Shown: piece by piece, positions 47,247 through 56,621 of the stretch
How the letters are laid out: every line of letters starts with the position of its first letter
Position numbering within the stretch: position 1 is the first letter of the stretch
Assembly (NCBI RefSeq): GCF_021184025.1
Contig: NZ_CP036537.1
Coordinates: 3,224,001-3,288,000, forward strand
From: Rhodopseudomonas boonkerdii
Lineage (GTDB): Bacteria > Pseudomonadota > Alphaproteobacteria > Rhizobiales > Xanthobacteraceae
Length of the DNA stretch: 64,000 bases
Reading direction: 5' to 3'
The notes under the pieces: model-generated
What the model saw: only the letters and a program-made list of their open reading frames with translations
Told to the model about the DNA's origin: nothing
Database searches by the model: none
Program-made: the position numbers and the translations under genes

Positions 47247-48083
47247 CTACGAGGCCCGCCACAAGGTCCAAAGCGTTCGTAACCGTGAGCGGATATAGAG
47301 TTCGAACGGATCGAAGCGCGCATCCGCCATCTGGCCGAGATCATATTTCACCAGCGCTATCGGCAGGAACGCCGCGCGGGCCGGCTCCGCGACGTCGGCA
47401 AGCATGCTGCCGGCCACGGCCAGCTGCTCCTGTGCGCCCTTGATGAGTTGATCGAGCGTCGCCCGGATCGCAGGCGTCAGCTTGCCGGCATAGAATTCAT
47501 GCTCACTGCCGCCATTCTGCCGGAGCATGTCGTGCGGGAGATAAAGCTGCCGACGCGCGGCGTCGTAAGGCAAGCGCGCCGCGATGCGCGTGACGCCGTG
47601 CGCGAGGCCGAGATGTTCAGCGGCATGATCGACGGCTTCGGAGCGATCGCCGAGGATACGCCCGGCGCAGGCAAACAGCGTTCCCGACGTGTCGCGGAAA
47701 TGGCTTTCCAGCACCGCGAGATCTGGCATCGGATCGTTGTAGAGATCGAAGACATGAGCATCGATCAGCTTGGCGAGGCGATCGACCGGCAGATCAAAGT
47801 CGCGCACCGTGCGGAGCAACTCGGCGGCTACCGGGTTCTGCTCGACATCGCCATGCCCGGCGCCAGCCAGCGCATCGGTCCACCACTGCAGCCGGATCTC
47901 GCCAGGCAGCGCCTGCCTGACCTGATCGCGCACACGGCTGACCTCGGCGTTAAAGCCGTACAGCGCCAGCAGCGGGCGCCGCTTGTCCGCAGGTACGAAC
48001 AAGGTCGAGGCGTAACGGTCAAAATCGTGGGTGCGCACGAGATCGGCGCAGAACACCGCAGCGCTCGTGTCGGCGCCGCTCAT
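47247..48083 (-). CDS. Squalene/phytoene-synthase-like protein, NDUFAF6 homologue
   Basis: Protein of 278 residues with the all-helical isoprenoid-synthase fold. The segments LYGFNAEVSRVRDQV, IRLQWWTDAL and LGLAHGVTRIAARLPYDAAR stand where true squalene or phytoene synthases have two Asp-rich metal motifs (DxxED and DVGED). Both motifs are lost, as in the mitochondrial complex I assembly factor NDUFAF6. A non-enzymatic assembly role is therefore likely. Its start overlaps the Mth938 gene by 4 bases (ATGA), and that gene overlaps secF, giving one coupled unit. Confidence 0.82.
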   Translation of the reverse strand: MSGADTSAAVFCADLVRTHDFDRYASTLFVPADKRRPLLALYGFNAEVSRVRDQVRQALPGEIRLQWWTDALAGAGHGDVEQNPVAAELLRTVRDFDLPVDRLAKLIDAHVFDLYNDPMPDLAVLESHFRDTSGTLFACAGRILGDRSEAVDHAAEHLGLAHGVTRIAARLPYDAARRQLYLPHDMLRQNGGSEHEFYAGKLTPAIRATLDQLIKGAQEQLAVAGSMLADVAEPARAAFLPIALVKYDLGQMADARFDPFELYIRSRLRTLWTLWRAS

Positions 48084-48463
48084 GGCACGGCGATCAACGC
48101 GGCAGCCACGCGGCGGCGCTCGCCGATCATGATGTTGTAGGTGCGGATCGCAGGTCCCGTCATCATCGTATCCACGACGATGCTGACGCCACGCAGCGCT
48201 TCGCGCAGGTCGCGCGGCATGATCCAGACGTCATTGCCGGTGCCGATGATCAACGTGTCGATGCCGGCATGGCTCTCGAAGACACGGCGCAGCGTATCGC
48301 GGTTGATCTCGTCCGGTCTGGTGACGGGCCACGGCCACACCGCATCGGGCAGGCACAAAAGCGAGCCCTGATGCGACATGGTGTCGAAGATGAAACCGCC
48401 CTTGCCATAGGCTTCGATCTCGGCCGCGCGCGGGAGATGCGGCTGCTCGGGATCGACCGGCAT
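48080..48463 (-). CDS. Mth938-like domain protein, NDUFAF3 homologue
   Basis: Cytoplasmic protein of 127 residues of the Mth938/DUF498 family: PRAAEIEAYGKGGFIFDTMS, IDTLIIGTGNDVWIMPRDLR and VVDTMMTGPAIRTYNIMIGE with the terminal LLAERRRV-like GERRRVAAALIAV. The human member NDUFAF3 helps assemble respiratory complex I, and its gene is known to lie next to secD/secF in alphaproteobacteria. Here the start shares one base with the secF stop (TGATG) and the end overlaps the NDUFAF6-like gene by 4 bases, so translation is tightly coupled. Confidence 0.9.
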   Translation of the reverse strand: MPVDPEQPHLPRAAEIEAYGKGGFIFDTMSHQGSLLCLPDAVWPWPVTRPDEINRDTLRRVFESHAGIDTLIIGTGNDVWIMPRDLREALRGVSIVVDTMMTGPAIRTYNIMIGERRRVAAALIAVP

Positions 48464-49491
48464 CAGGCTTGCGCCGTCTTCTTCGCCGACTTGCCCGTGC
48501 TCACCGGTTCGTCACGATTCTCACCGACGCCAAGATAGATCAGCATGGGCGCAGCGATGAAGATCGAGGTGTAGGTACCGACCAGTACCACGCCGAAGAT
48601 CATCACCGCCGTGAACGAATGGATCGCGTGACCGCCGAACAGATACAGCGCGAGGAGCGCCAGCGTCACGGTCACGTGCGTGATGATCGAACGCGACAGC
48701 GTCGAATTGATCGACTCGTTGAGCAGTTCCGGCATCGGCATCTTCTTGTAGCGACGCAGGATCTCGCGGATACGATCATAGATGACCACGGTGTCGTTCA
48801 GCGAATAACCGAGAATGGTCAAGAGCGCCGCGATGCTGGTGAGGTCGAAATCGACCTGCGCGATCGACATGAAACCGATGGTCAGCACGATATCGTGGAC
48901 GTTGGCGATCATGGCGCCGATGGCGAACTGCCATTCGAAGCGGAACCAGAGATAGATCAGGATGCCGAAGATCGCGACGATCAGGCCAAGCATGCCGTAA
49001 GCCAGCAATTCGCCGGAGACGCGCGGGCCGACCACTTCGACGCGGCGATATTCGACGCTGTCGCCGAGCGTGGCGCGCACCTTCTGCACCGCGGCCTGCT
49101 GCGCGGCATCGCCGCCGGGCTGCTGCGCGAGACGGATGAGAACATCGGCGGGACCACCGAACTGCTGCAGCTGCACGTCGCCGAGCTGCAGACCCGACAG
49201 TTTGGTGCGCATATCCGAAATATCGGCCTGACCGCTCTTGGCCTGCACTTCCATGAGCGTACCGCCCTTGAAGTCGATGCCGAAATTCAGGCCATGGGTG
49301 AAAAACAGCGTAATCGCCGCGATGGTCAGCAGCGCCGAGATCGGGAACGAGATGCGACGAAAGCGCGTGAAGTCGAACTTCGTATCGTCGGGGACGATGC
49401 GAAGCGGTGGCAACAGGTCGAAGATGGTCACAATCGACAGAACGACGACCAGTGCAGCCAGACCGAGAAGAACCATTTGTGTCGTAGTCAA
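48463..49491 (-). CDS. secF: Protein translocase subunit SecF, TTG start
   Basis: Inner-membrane partner of SecD that uses proton-motive force to aid late steps of protein export. The 342-residue protein has six predicted helices, the SecF family block LNFGIDFKGGTLMEVQ, a periplasmic P1 domain and LTILGYSLNDTVVIYDRIRE. I choose TTG 49491, because GGAG stands 6 bases upstream; the next ATG (49476) has no nearby ribosome binding site. It starts 16 bases past the secD stop. Confidence 0.95.
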   Translation of the reverse strand: MTTTQMVLLGLAALVVVLSIVTIFDLLPPLRIVPDDTKFDFTRFRRISFPISALLTIAAITLFFTHGLNFGIDFKGGTLMEVQAKSGQADISDMRTKLSGLQLGDVQLQQFGGPADVLIRLAQQPGGDAAQQAAVQKVRATLGDSVEYRRVEVVGPRVSGELLAYGMLGLIVAIFGILIYLWFRFEWQFAIGAMIANVHDIVLTIGFMSIAQVDFDLTSIAALLTILGYSLNDTVVIYDRIREILRRYKKMPMPELLNESINSTLSRSIITHVTVTLALLALYLFGGHAIHSFTAVMIFGVVLVGTYTSIFIAAPMLIYLGVGENRDEPVSTGKSAKKTAQA

Positions 49492-49507
49492 AGTCTGCTC
49501 CGTCAGC

Positions 49508-51112
49508 TCAGATCGGCACGCGCTGCGGCCGCTTCCACCTGACCCAGGTGGCAACGATCAGTCGGGTCACGGTGAAGGCGGTGAACACCGTCGTGATGAT
49601 GCCGATGCCGAAGGTCACGGCAAAGCCGCGCACCGGACCAGTGCCGATATAGAACAGCACTGCCGCGGCGATGAAGGTGGTGATGTTGGAATCGAGAATG
49701 GTGGCGAGCGCGCGTTTGAAGCCGGCGTCGATGGCGGCGATCGCCGTGCGGCCGCCGCGCAGTTCCTCGCGGATACGCTCGTAGATCAGCACGTTGGAGT
49801 CCACCGCGATACCAACCGTGAGCACAATGCCGGCGATACCGGGCAGCGTCAGCGTGGCATTGAGCAGCGACAGGACGCCGAAGATCATGGCGACGTTGAT
49901 GGCGACAGCGATATTCGCGAACAGGCCGAACAGACGATAGGTCAGCAGCATGAACAGAATGACGAAGATCGAGCCGATATAGGCGGCGAGTTCGCCCTTG
50001 GCGATGGAGTCCTGACCGAGGCCGGGACCAACCGTGCGTTCTTCGATGATCGACAGCGGCGCCGGCAGCGCGCCCGCGCGCAGCAGGATTGCGAGGTCAT
50101 TGGCGCCCTGCACGGTGAACGAGCCCGAAATCTGGCCCGAACCGCCGGTGATCGGCTCACGGATGACCGGCGCCGACACCACCTCGTTATCGAGCACGAT
50201 GGCGAAAGGCAGGCCGACATTCTTGGTGGTCGCTTCCGCGAACTTGCGGGCACCCGCGGTATTGAAGCGGAACGAGACGATCGGCTCATTGGTGCGCTGG
50301 TCGAAGCCCGGTTGCGCATCGGTGAGATCGGCGCCGGAAACCAGCACCTCCTTCTTCACCAGATACGGCACCTTCGGCGAGGTCGAGCTCATCAGGAGAT
50401 CGGAGTCGGCGGGCACCCGGCCCTGCGCCTGTTCCGCCGGGATCGACGTATCGACCATGCGGAAGTCGAGCTTCGCGGTCTTGCCCAGCAGTTCCTTCAG
50501 GCGTGACGGATCCTGCAGGCCCGGCACCTGCACCAGCACGCGGTCGAGGCCCTGACGCTGGATCAGCGGCTCAACAGTGCCGAGTTCGTTGATGCGGCGC
50601 TCAATGATCTGCAGCGACTGATCGACCGACTGACGCAACCGGTCGTTGATCGCCGCCTGCGGCACGGTAAAGCGGATCAGCCCGCCGCCGGCGTCGGAGA
50701 CCTCGAGACTGCGCGCCCCGCTCTGCCCCATGATGCCGCCGAGCGGCTGCGACAGTTCACGCAGCTTGCTGAGCGCGTTCGGAAGATCGGTCTCCCTGGT
50801 GATACGAACTTCGACCGCGTCGCCGCGGACATTCAGACCCGTATACTGAACGCGGGGATTGATGTCGCGCAACGTCCGGCGCACGTCATCGCGGACCTGA
50901 TCCAGCTTGTCCTTCTTGACAGCGGCGGCATCGACTTCGAGCAGGATGTGCGATCCGCCCTGCAGATCGAGGCCCAGCACCAGATGGCGCTGTGCCCATT
51001 TCGGCCAGGTCTTCACGGTGGCTTCGGGAATGAAGTTCGGCACAGCGAACAGGCAGACGACCAGCGCCGTCAGGATAATGCCCAGCGCCTTCCACCGTGA
51101 GAAATACAACAT
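49508..51112 (-). CDS. secD: Protein translocase subunit SecD
   Basis: Inner-membrane translocation accessory protein of 534 residues. TM1 is at about residues 8-24, followed by the family block LVLGLDLQGGSHILLEVD, a large periplasmic domain with two head/base parts (RVLVQVPGLQDPSRLKELLG; GSGQISGSFTVQGANDLAIL), and five C-terminal helices with IVLTVGIAVDSNVLIYERIR. It works with SecF and YajC at the SecYEG channel. The gene is 42 bases after yajC and 16 before secF. Confidence 0.97.
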   Translation of the reverse strand: MLYFSRWKALGIILTALVVCLFAVPNFIPEATVKTWPKWAQRHLVLGLDLQGGSHILLEVDAAAVKKDKLDQVRDDVRRTLRDINPRVQYTGLNVRGDAVEVRITRETDLPNALSKLRELSQPLGGIMGQSGARSLEVSDAGGGLIRFTVPQAAINDRLRQSVDQSLQIIERRINELGTVEPLIQRQGLDRVLVQVPGLQDPSRLKELLGKTAKLDFRMVDTSIPAEQAQGRVPADSDLLMSSTSPKVPYLVKKEVLVSGADLTDAQPGFDQRTNEPIVSFRFNTAGARKFAEATTKNVGLPFAIVLDNEVVSAPVIREPITGGSGQISGSFTVQGANDLAILLRAGALPAPLSIIEERTVGPGLGQDSIAKGELAAYIGSIFVILFMLLTYRLFGLFANIAVAINVAMIFGVLSLLNATLTLPGIAGIVLTVGIAVDSNVLIYERIREELRGGRTAIAAIDAGFKRALATILDSNITTFIAAAVLFYIGTGPVRGFAVTFGIGIITTVFTAFTVTRLIVATWVRWKRPQRVPI

Positions 51113-51154
51113 CGAACAGGTCCGTCAGGATTCGAGGATAAGCGTCGCCGCGAG

Positions 51155-51529
51155 TTATTTCGCCGCCGCGTCGTCCTTCGCCTCGGTCTTCTCGCCCTTC
51201 TCCTTGGCGGGCTCGCCCTTGGTGCGGACGCCGGAGATCATCGAACGCAACTGACGAACGCGGATGCCGTCGGCCAGTTCGAACTCGACCTGCTCGTCGT
51301 CCACCACCTTCGTCACCTTGCCGATCAGGCCGCCCGAGGTGACGATGGTGTCACCGCGACGGATATTTTTCACCATTTCGGCGTGATCGCGCACCTTCTT
51401 CTGCTGCGGGCGCAGGATCAGGAAATACATGATCACGAAGATCAGCGCGAACGGCAGGAGCGACATCAGCATGCTGTTGGTGTCGTTGCCGGCGGCTGCG
51501 GCCTGGGCGAACGCAGGGGTAATGAACAT
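51155..51529 (-). CDS. yajC: Preprotein translocase subunit YajC
   Basis: Single-pass inner-membrane subunit of the SecDF-YajC complex, 124 residues. After a short N-terminus (MFITPAFAQAAAAGNDTNSM) comes one helix (LMSLLPFALIFVIMYFLILR), then PQQKKVRDHAEMVKNIRRGD and TIVTSGGLIGKVTKV, the family signature. A charged lysine/glutamate tail (KEKGEKTEAKDDAAAK) closes it. It is the first gene of the yajC-secD-secF-Mth938-NDUFAF6-like operon. Confidence 0.97.
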   Translation of the reverse strand: MFITPAFAQAAAAGNDTNSMLMSLLPFALIFVIMYFLILRPQQKKVRDHAEMVKNIRRGDTIVTSGGLIGKVTKVVDDEQVEFELADGIRVRQLRSMISGVRTKGEPAKEKGEKTEAKDDAAAK

Positions 51530-51720
51530 CGGAAGTCCTCAATCGGGCTGGAAATGACCGGCGACGCAGCCGCAGAAAGCCGGCCCTCGCAAATTCGGCG
51601 CGGACTATAGCGGCCGGCAGGCCAATTGCAACGCTCCTAACCCCCTTGATGTACAAGCGTTTGTACCGCTTGCGGAGCTGTTCCCGGATGGTTAAGGGTG
51701 CGGGCCGAGGAAAGTCAAAA

Positions 51721-52692
51721 ATGTCAAAAAAACCCAATAAAACCAGCCGCCGCCCTGCCCCCAAAGACGCCAAGCCCGCCACCCGCAAGACAGCCGCCGG
51801 CCGCCCGCGACCGATGGCCGCCCCCGGCCTGGAAGAGCGCATTGCGGTCGCCCTGGAAGCGATCGCGGCCAACATGGCCGCAGCGAGACCCAAGGTGTCC
51901 AATGCCGATTCTCTCGCCAGCGCCGATGCCTTCATTTGGCATCCCGATGGCCGCCTCGCGCCCGTGCCGAAGGTCAGCCGCGTGGAGCTCGACCTGCTGC
52001 AGGGCATCAATCAGCAGGTCGATACGCTGATCGAGAACACCCGCCGTTTCGCCAATGGCCTGCCCGCCAATAACGCCCTGCTCTGGGGCGCGCGCGGCAT
52101 GGGCAAATCGTCCCTGGTGAAGGCCGCACATGCGCGGATCAATGCCAGCAAGTCGGTCAGCGGCCGACTGAAACTGGTCGAGATCCATCGCGAGGACATT
52201 GAGAGCCTGCCGCTCCTGATGGCGCAGATCCGCGCCTCGGACTTCTATTTCATTGTGTTCTGCGACGATCTCTCCTTCGACGGCAATGACGCCTCCTACA
52301 AGTCGCTCAAGGCCGTGCTTGAAGGCGGCATCGAAGGCCGGCCGGAGAACGTCATCCTTTATGCGACCTCGAATCGCCGCCATCTGCTCGCCCGTGACAT
52401 GATCGAGAACGAGCGCTCGACCTCGATCAATCCCGGTGAAGCAGTGGAGGAAAAGGTCTCGCTATCGGACCGTTTCGGCCTCTGGCTCGGCTTCCACAAA
52501 TGCAACCAGGATGAATATCTCGCCATGGTCCGCGGCTATTGCAGCCATTACGCGATGGAGATCGACGACGCCCAGCTCCAACGCGAAGCGCTCGAATGGT
52601 CCACCACGCGCGGGTCGCGCTCCGGCCGTGTGGCCTGGCAGTTCGTGCAGGAACTCGCAGGACGCTTGGGGGTGAAGCTGGCGGCGAAGTAA
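51721..52692 (+). CDS. DUF815 family P-loop ATPase
   Basis: AAA+-like ATP-binding protein of 323 residues. A basic, disordered N-terminus (SKKPNKTSRRPAPKDAKPAT) precedes the core with Walker A LLWGARGMGKSSLVKAAH, Walker B YFIVFCDDLSFDGNDASYKS, sensor-like ILYATSNRRHLL and the C-terminal STTRGSRSGRVAWQFVQELA. DUF815 ATPases are widespread but uncharacterised. I start at 51721, with GAGGAAAG upstream; the open frame to 51646 is basic and lacks a ribosome binding site. It diverges from yajC and converges with the NlpD-like gene. Confidence 0.9.
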   Translation: MSKKPNKTSRRPAPKDAKPATRKTAAGRPRPMAAPGLEERIAVALEAIAANMAAARPKVSNADSLASADAFIWHPDGRLAPVPKVSRVELDLLQGINQQVDTLIENTRRFANGLPANNALLWGARGMGKSSLVKAAHARINASKSVSGRLKLVEIHREDIESLPLLMAQIRASDFYFIVFCDDLSFDGNDASYKSLKAVLEGGIEGRPENVILYATSNRRHLLARDMIENERSTSINPGEAVEEKVSLSDRFGLWLGFHKCNQDEYLAMVRGYCSHYAMEIDDAQLQREALEWSTTRGSRSGRVAWQFVQELAGRLGVKLAAK

Positions 52693-52749
52693 GTCGTCGT
52701 GCTCGCCTGGCGCATGAGTATTGTTCTACGCACCGCACGAATAAAAAAG

Positions 52750-52775
52750 AACGGCACCAGAAGGTGCCGTTTTTT
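52750..52775. terminator. Bidirectional terminator, DUF815 and NlpD-like
   Basis: AACGGCACC (52750-52758) pairs with GGTGCCGTT (52763-52771) around AGAA, with T-runs on both strands (TTTTTTT plus strand, TTTTTT minus strand). It lies between convergent genes. Confidence 0.9.
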
Positions 52776-52794
52776 TCCGAGCTGAATGGCAGCG

Positions 52795-54201
52795 TCATGC
52801 ACCGTTCAGGAATTGCAGGGGATCGACGGGCGACGAGCCCTTGCGGATTTCGAAGTGCAACTGCGGTGACGAGACCTCGCCGGACTGGCCCGACTTCATG
52901 ATCACCTGACCACGCTTGATGGTTTCTCCGCGCTTCACCATCAGCTCGCTCGCATGGGCGTAGGCCGTGACATAACCATTGGAGTGACGCACCAGCACGA
53001 GATTGCCATAGCCCTTGAGCTCGTTGCCGGCATAGGCCACGACCCCATCCTCGGCGGCCTTGACCGGCGTGCCTTCCGGCACGGCGATGTTGATGCCGTC
53101 GTTCGACTTGCCGTTGGTTTTGGCACCGTAGCCAGCCGCAACACGGCCGCGCACCGGCCAGCGGAATGTCGGCAGTGCGCCGGTGGCTTCAGCGGCCTTC
53201 GCCGGTGTCTCCGGAGCGGCTTCTTCGGGTGTCGTGGTGGCGCTGGCGAGACGGGCCTTCTGCTGCGGCTCGGCGACCGCGACGCGGGCTGGCGCAGTCA
53301 CGACGGGAGCAGCCGCGATCGTGGAGGGTGCGCCAAGCGGCGCTGGCGCCGAAGCCGGCGCGGCCGGTGCAGCTGTGACCGCCGTACGCGCGGCAGGGAT
53401 CGTGATCTTGCTGCCGAGCTTGAGCTGAGCAGTCGGCGACAAACCATTGGCCCGCGCGAGTTCCGCCACCGGGATATTGTTCCGGCGTGAAATGCTCATC
53501 AACGTATCACCGCGATTGACATAATGCGTGGTGGACGCGGCAGCTGGTTTTGCCGGCACCGCGGCGGCGACGGCCGGCACGGCAACGGTGCCCTGACGCG
53601 GAATGATCAGGGACTGGCCGGGCGACAGCGCACGCGGACCGCGATAGCCGTTTGCCTGCAGGATCGCAGCCTGTGACACATTGTAACGCTTCGACAGACC
53701 TTCCAGCGTGTCGCTGGTGCCAACAATGATCGTGGTGCCATTCGACGCAGGCGCAGCAGCGACCGAGCGCGGCGCCGTGCTGCCGGTATGCTCGATCGGC
53801 GCACGTGCAGGCGGTGGTGTGTACATGCCGTTACCGCCACCGCTCATCGGCGCAGCAGATGCGACCGGGCGTGGGGCGGACGGATAGGATTGCGGCGCCG
53901 AGATGGGCGGCGGCAGCGGTTGCGACGAGTATTGCGGCTGCGGATTATAGGCCGGGCGCTGATACTGCGGCAATTCACGCGGCGCCTGGGCGACCGGGCG
54001 CGGCGGCACCGAGCCCGTGGCCTCGCCACCCTGCCAGCCGAACTGGCGATTGCTATTCTGACTGATCTGATTGCTGTCGAAAGTTTGCGAAAGCCTGGTC
54101 GACATGTCGGCGCTGCAGCCGGCAAATCCGATCGACATCAACGCCAGCACCGCAACCTGCGGAGAACGACGCGAGCAAAGCAACTCGACAACGCGGGACA
54201 T
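52795..54201 (-). CDS. NlpD-like lipoprotein, LysM-LysM-degenerate M23
   Basis: Envelope lipoprotein of 468 residues. Lipobox FAGC at about residue 28, a proline/glutamine-rich linker, two LysM peptidoglycan-binding domains (IIVGTSDTLEGLSKRYNVSQ and HYVNRGDTLMSISRRNNIPV) and a C-terminal LytM/M23 domain (RWPVRGRVAAGYGAKTNGKS, then PQLHFEIRKGSSPVDPLQFL). The zinc-binding H-x3-D becomes NDGIN and the HxH becomes QLH, so peptidase activity is lost, as in E. coli NlpD. It should activate amidases at the division site. The gene keeps the surE-pcm-nlpD order of gammaproteobacteria, without rpoS. Confidence 0.93.
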   Translation of the reverse strand: MSRVVELLCSRRSPQVAVLALMSIGFAGCSADMSTRLSQTFDSNQISQNSNRQFGWQGGEATGSVPPRPVAQAPRELPQYQRPAYNPQPQYSSQPLPPPISAPQSYPSAPRPVASAAPMSGGGNGMYTPPPARAPIEHTGSTAPRSVAAAPASNGTTIIVGTSDTLEGLSKRYNVSQAAILQANGYRGPRALSPGQSLIIPRQGTVAVPAVAAAVPAKPAAASTTHYVNRGDTLMSISRRNNIPVAELARANGLSPTAQLKLGSKITIPAARTAVTAAPAAPASAPAPLGAPSTIAAAPVVTAPARVAVAEPQQKARLASATTTPEEAAPETPAKAAEATGALPTFRWPVRGRVAAGYGAKTNGKSNDGINIAVPEGTPVKAAEDGVVAYAGNELKGYGNLVLVRHSNGYVTAYAHASELMVKRGETIKRGQVIMKSGQSGEVSSPQLHFEIRKGSSPVDPLQFLNGA

Positions 54202-54307
54202 TGGTTACTCACTCATACGCAACAAACGACTGAATTGAGTAAACACCGTCTCCGTTACCAAGCCTTTAACCCTGCGGCGAAGATGACAATGTCGATCACG
54301 CAGTTGT

Positions 54308-54958
54308 TCAAAGCTCGCGCGCGATACCCGGCAGCGCCGGAACGAAGCGCACCGCCACCAGCTCGCGGCGCTCGATCGTCCCGCCGCTCTTGCGCATGCG
54401 TATCAGCGTCTGCACACCATGATGCGGGCCGACGGGCGCGATCAGAATGCCGCCATCGTCCAGCCGGTCGATTAACGATTGTGGCAGGGTCTCGACCGCC
54501 GCGGTGACGATGATACGGTCGAAGACGCCAAGATTGGACCCGAGGTCGAGGCCGTCGCCAAGCATGACCTCGACATTGTAGAGGCCGAGACCTTCCAGTC
54601 GCGCCCGCGCGGTCTCGGCCAGCGTTCGATATCGCTCGACGCTCAACACGCCACGGACCAGCTTGGCGAGAACGGCCGCCTGATAGCCCGAACCGGTACC
54701 GAGTTCGAGCACGCGATGACTCGGCTCGAGCTGCAGCTGCTCGGTCATATAGGCCACCACGAAGGGCTGACTGATGGTCTGGCCGCAGGAAATCGGCAGG
54801 GCGGAATCCCGCCAGGCGTAACCGCGATCGGTCGGATCGACGAAACGGTCGCGCGGCACTTCTTCCATGGCGCGCAACACACGGGCGTCGCTGATGCCGC
54901 GGCGGCGCAAACTCAGTTGGAACCGCATTTGTTCGGGCGGATGGCCGGTATCGATCAT
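54308..54958 (-). CDS. pcm: Protein-L-isoaspartate O-methyltransferase
   Basis: Repairs isoaspartyl residues in aged proteins with SAM. The 216-residue protein opens [20 protein letters not shown], with SAM motif [20 protein letters not shown], the catalytic-region [17 protein letters not shown] and the family end [20 protein letters not shown] precedes the ATG at 54958; an open frame to 55030 is not supported. It lies between nlpD-like and surE genes on the same strand, interrupted by a receiver-protein gene on the other strand. Confidence 0.95.
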   Translation of the reverse strand: MIDTGHPPEQMRFQLSLRRRGISDARVLRAMEEVPRDRFVDPTDRGYAWRDSALPISCGQTISQPFVVAYMTEQLQLEPSHRVLELGTGSGYQAAVLAKLVRGVLSVERYRTLAETARARLEGLGLYNVEVMLGDGLDLGSNLGVFDRIIVTAAVETLPQSLIDRLDDGGILIAPVGPHHGVQTLIRMRKSGGTIERRELVAVRFVPALPGIAREL

Positions 54959-55231
54959 GGAATGTCCACCCTCAACTTGCGATGGCGTTCCATTACCCCA
55001 AATAAGTTGACGTAACCTCGCCGGGAACAAGATCTGCGACTGGGAGCTTTTTGTCCGCCGAGTTCCCGATCAAGGTTGCTCTCCAGAGGCGCGGGGTAAT
55101 CGGATTTACATCGCGCATGTCGGCGCTGCGCCTGCCATGTCGGGCATATGCGCTTTTGATCGGTGAGTGCGCGATTGCGTTCCAAGGCGGAATTTGCGAC
55201 CTTCCATTGGGATCATGCAAGGAATGCGGCC

Positions 55232-55609
55232 ATGACTGAATCGAACCAGCCGGGCGGCGCCGTCTTCCTCGTCGAGGACGAGGTGATGATCCGAATGATG
55301 GTCGCCGACATGCTGGAAGAACTCGGTTACCGCATCGCGGCCGAAGCCGGCGAAATCAACGAGGCGATCCGCCTTGCCGGTTCCGCCGAATTCGATGTCG
55401 CGATCCTCGACGTCAACGTCAACGGCAAGGTGATTTCGCCGGTGGCCGAGGCGCTCGCCGCGCGCAACAAGCCCTTCATTTTTGTGACCGGCTACGGTGC
55501 CCAGGGCTTGCCCGAAGAGTTCCGCGATCGACCGGCGCTGCAGAAACCGTTCCAGATGGAAACGCTGGCGCAAATGCTGGTCACGACGCTGAAGGGCGTC
55601 GCGGTTTAG
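55232..55609 (+). CDS. Single-domain response regulator (CheY-like)
   Basis: Free-standing receiver of 125 residues without an output domain: acidic pair E15/D16 in VFLVEDEVMIRMMV, phospho-acceptor D60 in VAILDVNVNGKVISPVAEAL, the switch threonine in FIFVTGYGA and the conserved lysine in ALQKPFQ. AAGGA precedes the ATG at 55232. It lies on the plus strand inside the surE-pcm pair, which reads the other way. No kinase is adjacent; it may serve as a phosphate sink or talk to an orphan histidine kinase. Confidence 0.88.
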   Translation: MTESNQPGGAVFLVEDEVMIRMMVADMLEELGYRIAAEAGEINEAIRLAGSAEFDVAILDVNVNGKVISPVAEALAARNKPFIFVTGYGAQGLPEEFRDRPALQKPFQMETLAQMLVTTLKGVAV

Positions 55610-55618
55610 GGCAGATCA

Positions 55619-56386
55619 CTACCCCAGTGCTTTTGCCAGCGTCGCGCTGAACGCTTCGTCCGTGCGATCAAGCCGCAGCGGCGTCACCGAAACATAGTGC
55701 GCCGCAAGCGCGGCAAGGTCGGTGCCTTCCGGCGGCGCTTCCGCGGCGACGATACGCTCGAAGCCGATCCAGAAATACGGGTTGTTGCGGCCATCGCGGC
55801 GCTCGTCGATCCGCAGAAAGCCCTGATTGCGCTTGCCCTGACGCGTCACCACGACGCCCTTCACGGCGTCGGCCGCACAAGCCGGGAAATTGACGTTGAT
55901 GACGGTGTTCTTCGGCACGCCGGCCTTGATCACCTTCCGTAGCACATCCGGCCCGAATGCCAGCGCCGTCTCCCACTGCGGATTGTGACGCGTTTCCATG
56001 GAGAACTCCTGGCTCAACGCCACCGACGGAAAGCCGAGAATGGTACCCTCCAGTGCACCGGCGATGGTGCCGGAATAGACCACGTCCTCGGCGACATTCC
56101 GCCCCTTGTTGACGCCGGACAGCACCAGATCGGGCTGCTTGTCCTTGAGGATGTGCCGCGCGCCCATGATGACGCAGTCGGTCGGCGTGCCGCGCACCGC
56201 ATAGTGCCGCTCGCTCACTTCGCGCAGGCGCAGGGGATCGTTCAGCGACAGTGAATGCGAGACACCGGACTGATCGAGTTCGGGCGCCACGACCCAGACG
56301 TCGTCCGACAACTCCCTGGCGATCTGTTCGATGATCTTGAGGCCGGGAGCGTGAATACCGTCGTCGTTGGTGCAGAGAATGCGCAT
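55619..56386 (-). CDS. surE: 5'/3'-nucleotidase SurE
   Basis: Survival protein, metal-dependent nucleoside 5'-monophosphatase (also exopolyphosphatase). The 255-residue protein opens MRILCTNDDGIHAPGLKIIE with metal ligands N7, D8 and D9 in the NDD motif, then VVAPELDQSGVSHSLSLND, and GTPTDCVIMG with SGVNKGRNVAEDVVYSGTIA. The start at 56386 matches the universal opening; an open frame to 56497 is not supported. The order surE-pcm-nlpD is retained from other proteobacteria. Confidence 0.97.
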   Translation of the reverse strand: MRILCTNDDGIHAPGLKIIEQIARELSDDVWVVAPELDQSGVSHSLSLNDPLRLREVSERHYAVRGTPTDCVIMGARHILKDKQPDLVLSGVNKGRNVAEDVVYSGTIAGALEGTILGFPSVALSQEFSMETRHNPQWETALAFGPDVLRKVIKAGVPKNTVINVNFPACAADAVKGVVVTRQGKRNQGFLRIDERRDGRNNPYFWIGFERIVAAEAPPEGTDLAALAAHYVSVTPLRLDRTDEAFSATLAKALG

Positions 56387-56621
56387 GCGCGTCAGCCCTT
56401 TCGATCTTGGCCGACTTCGCCGGCAGCGAACTTTTGCCAGCCCGGCGGGGCTTTTGCCACCCCCTATTCGCCACTGCCCGCTGTGCATTCGCGCCATTTT
56501 TCCGGCTCACGGGAACCAGCTGACCGGGAGCGCAGTTCTCTTTTGATAAATGAGTGTCAGTGCGTTCGGACATCAGCGCACGGCCGTCGGTTTGGCCGCA
56601 GCGCCCAACGAGGCGACGACG

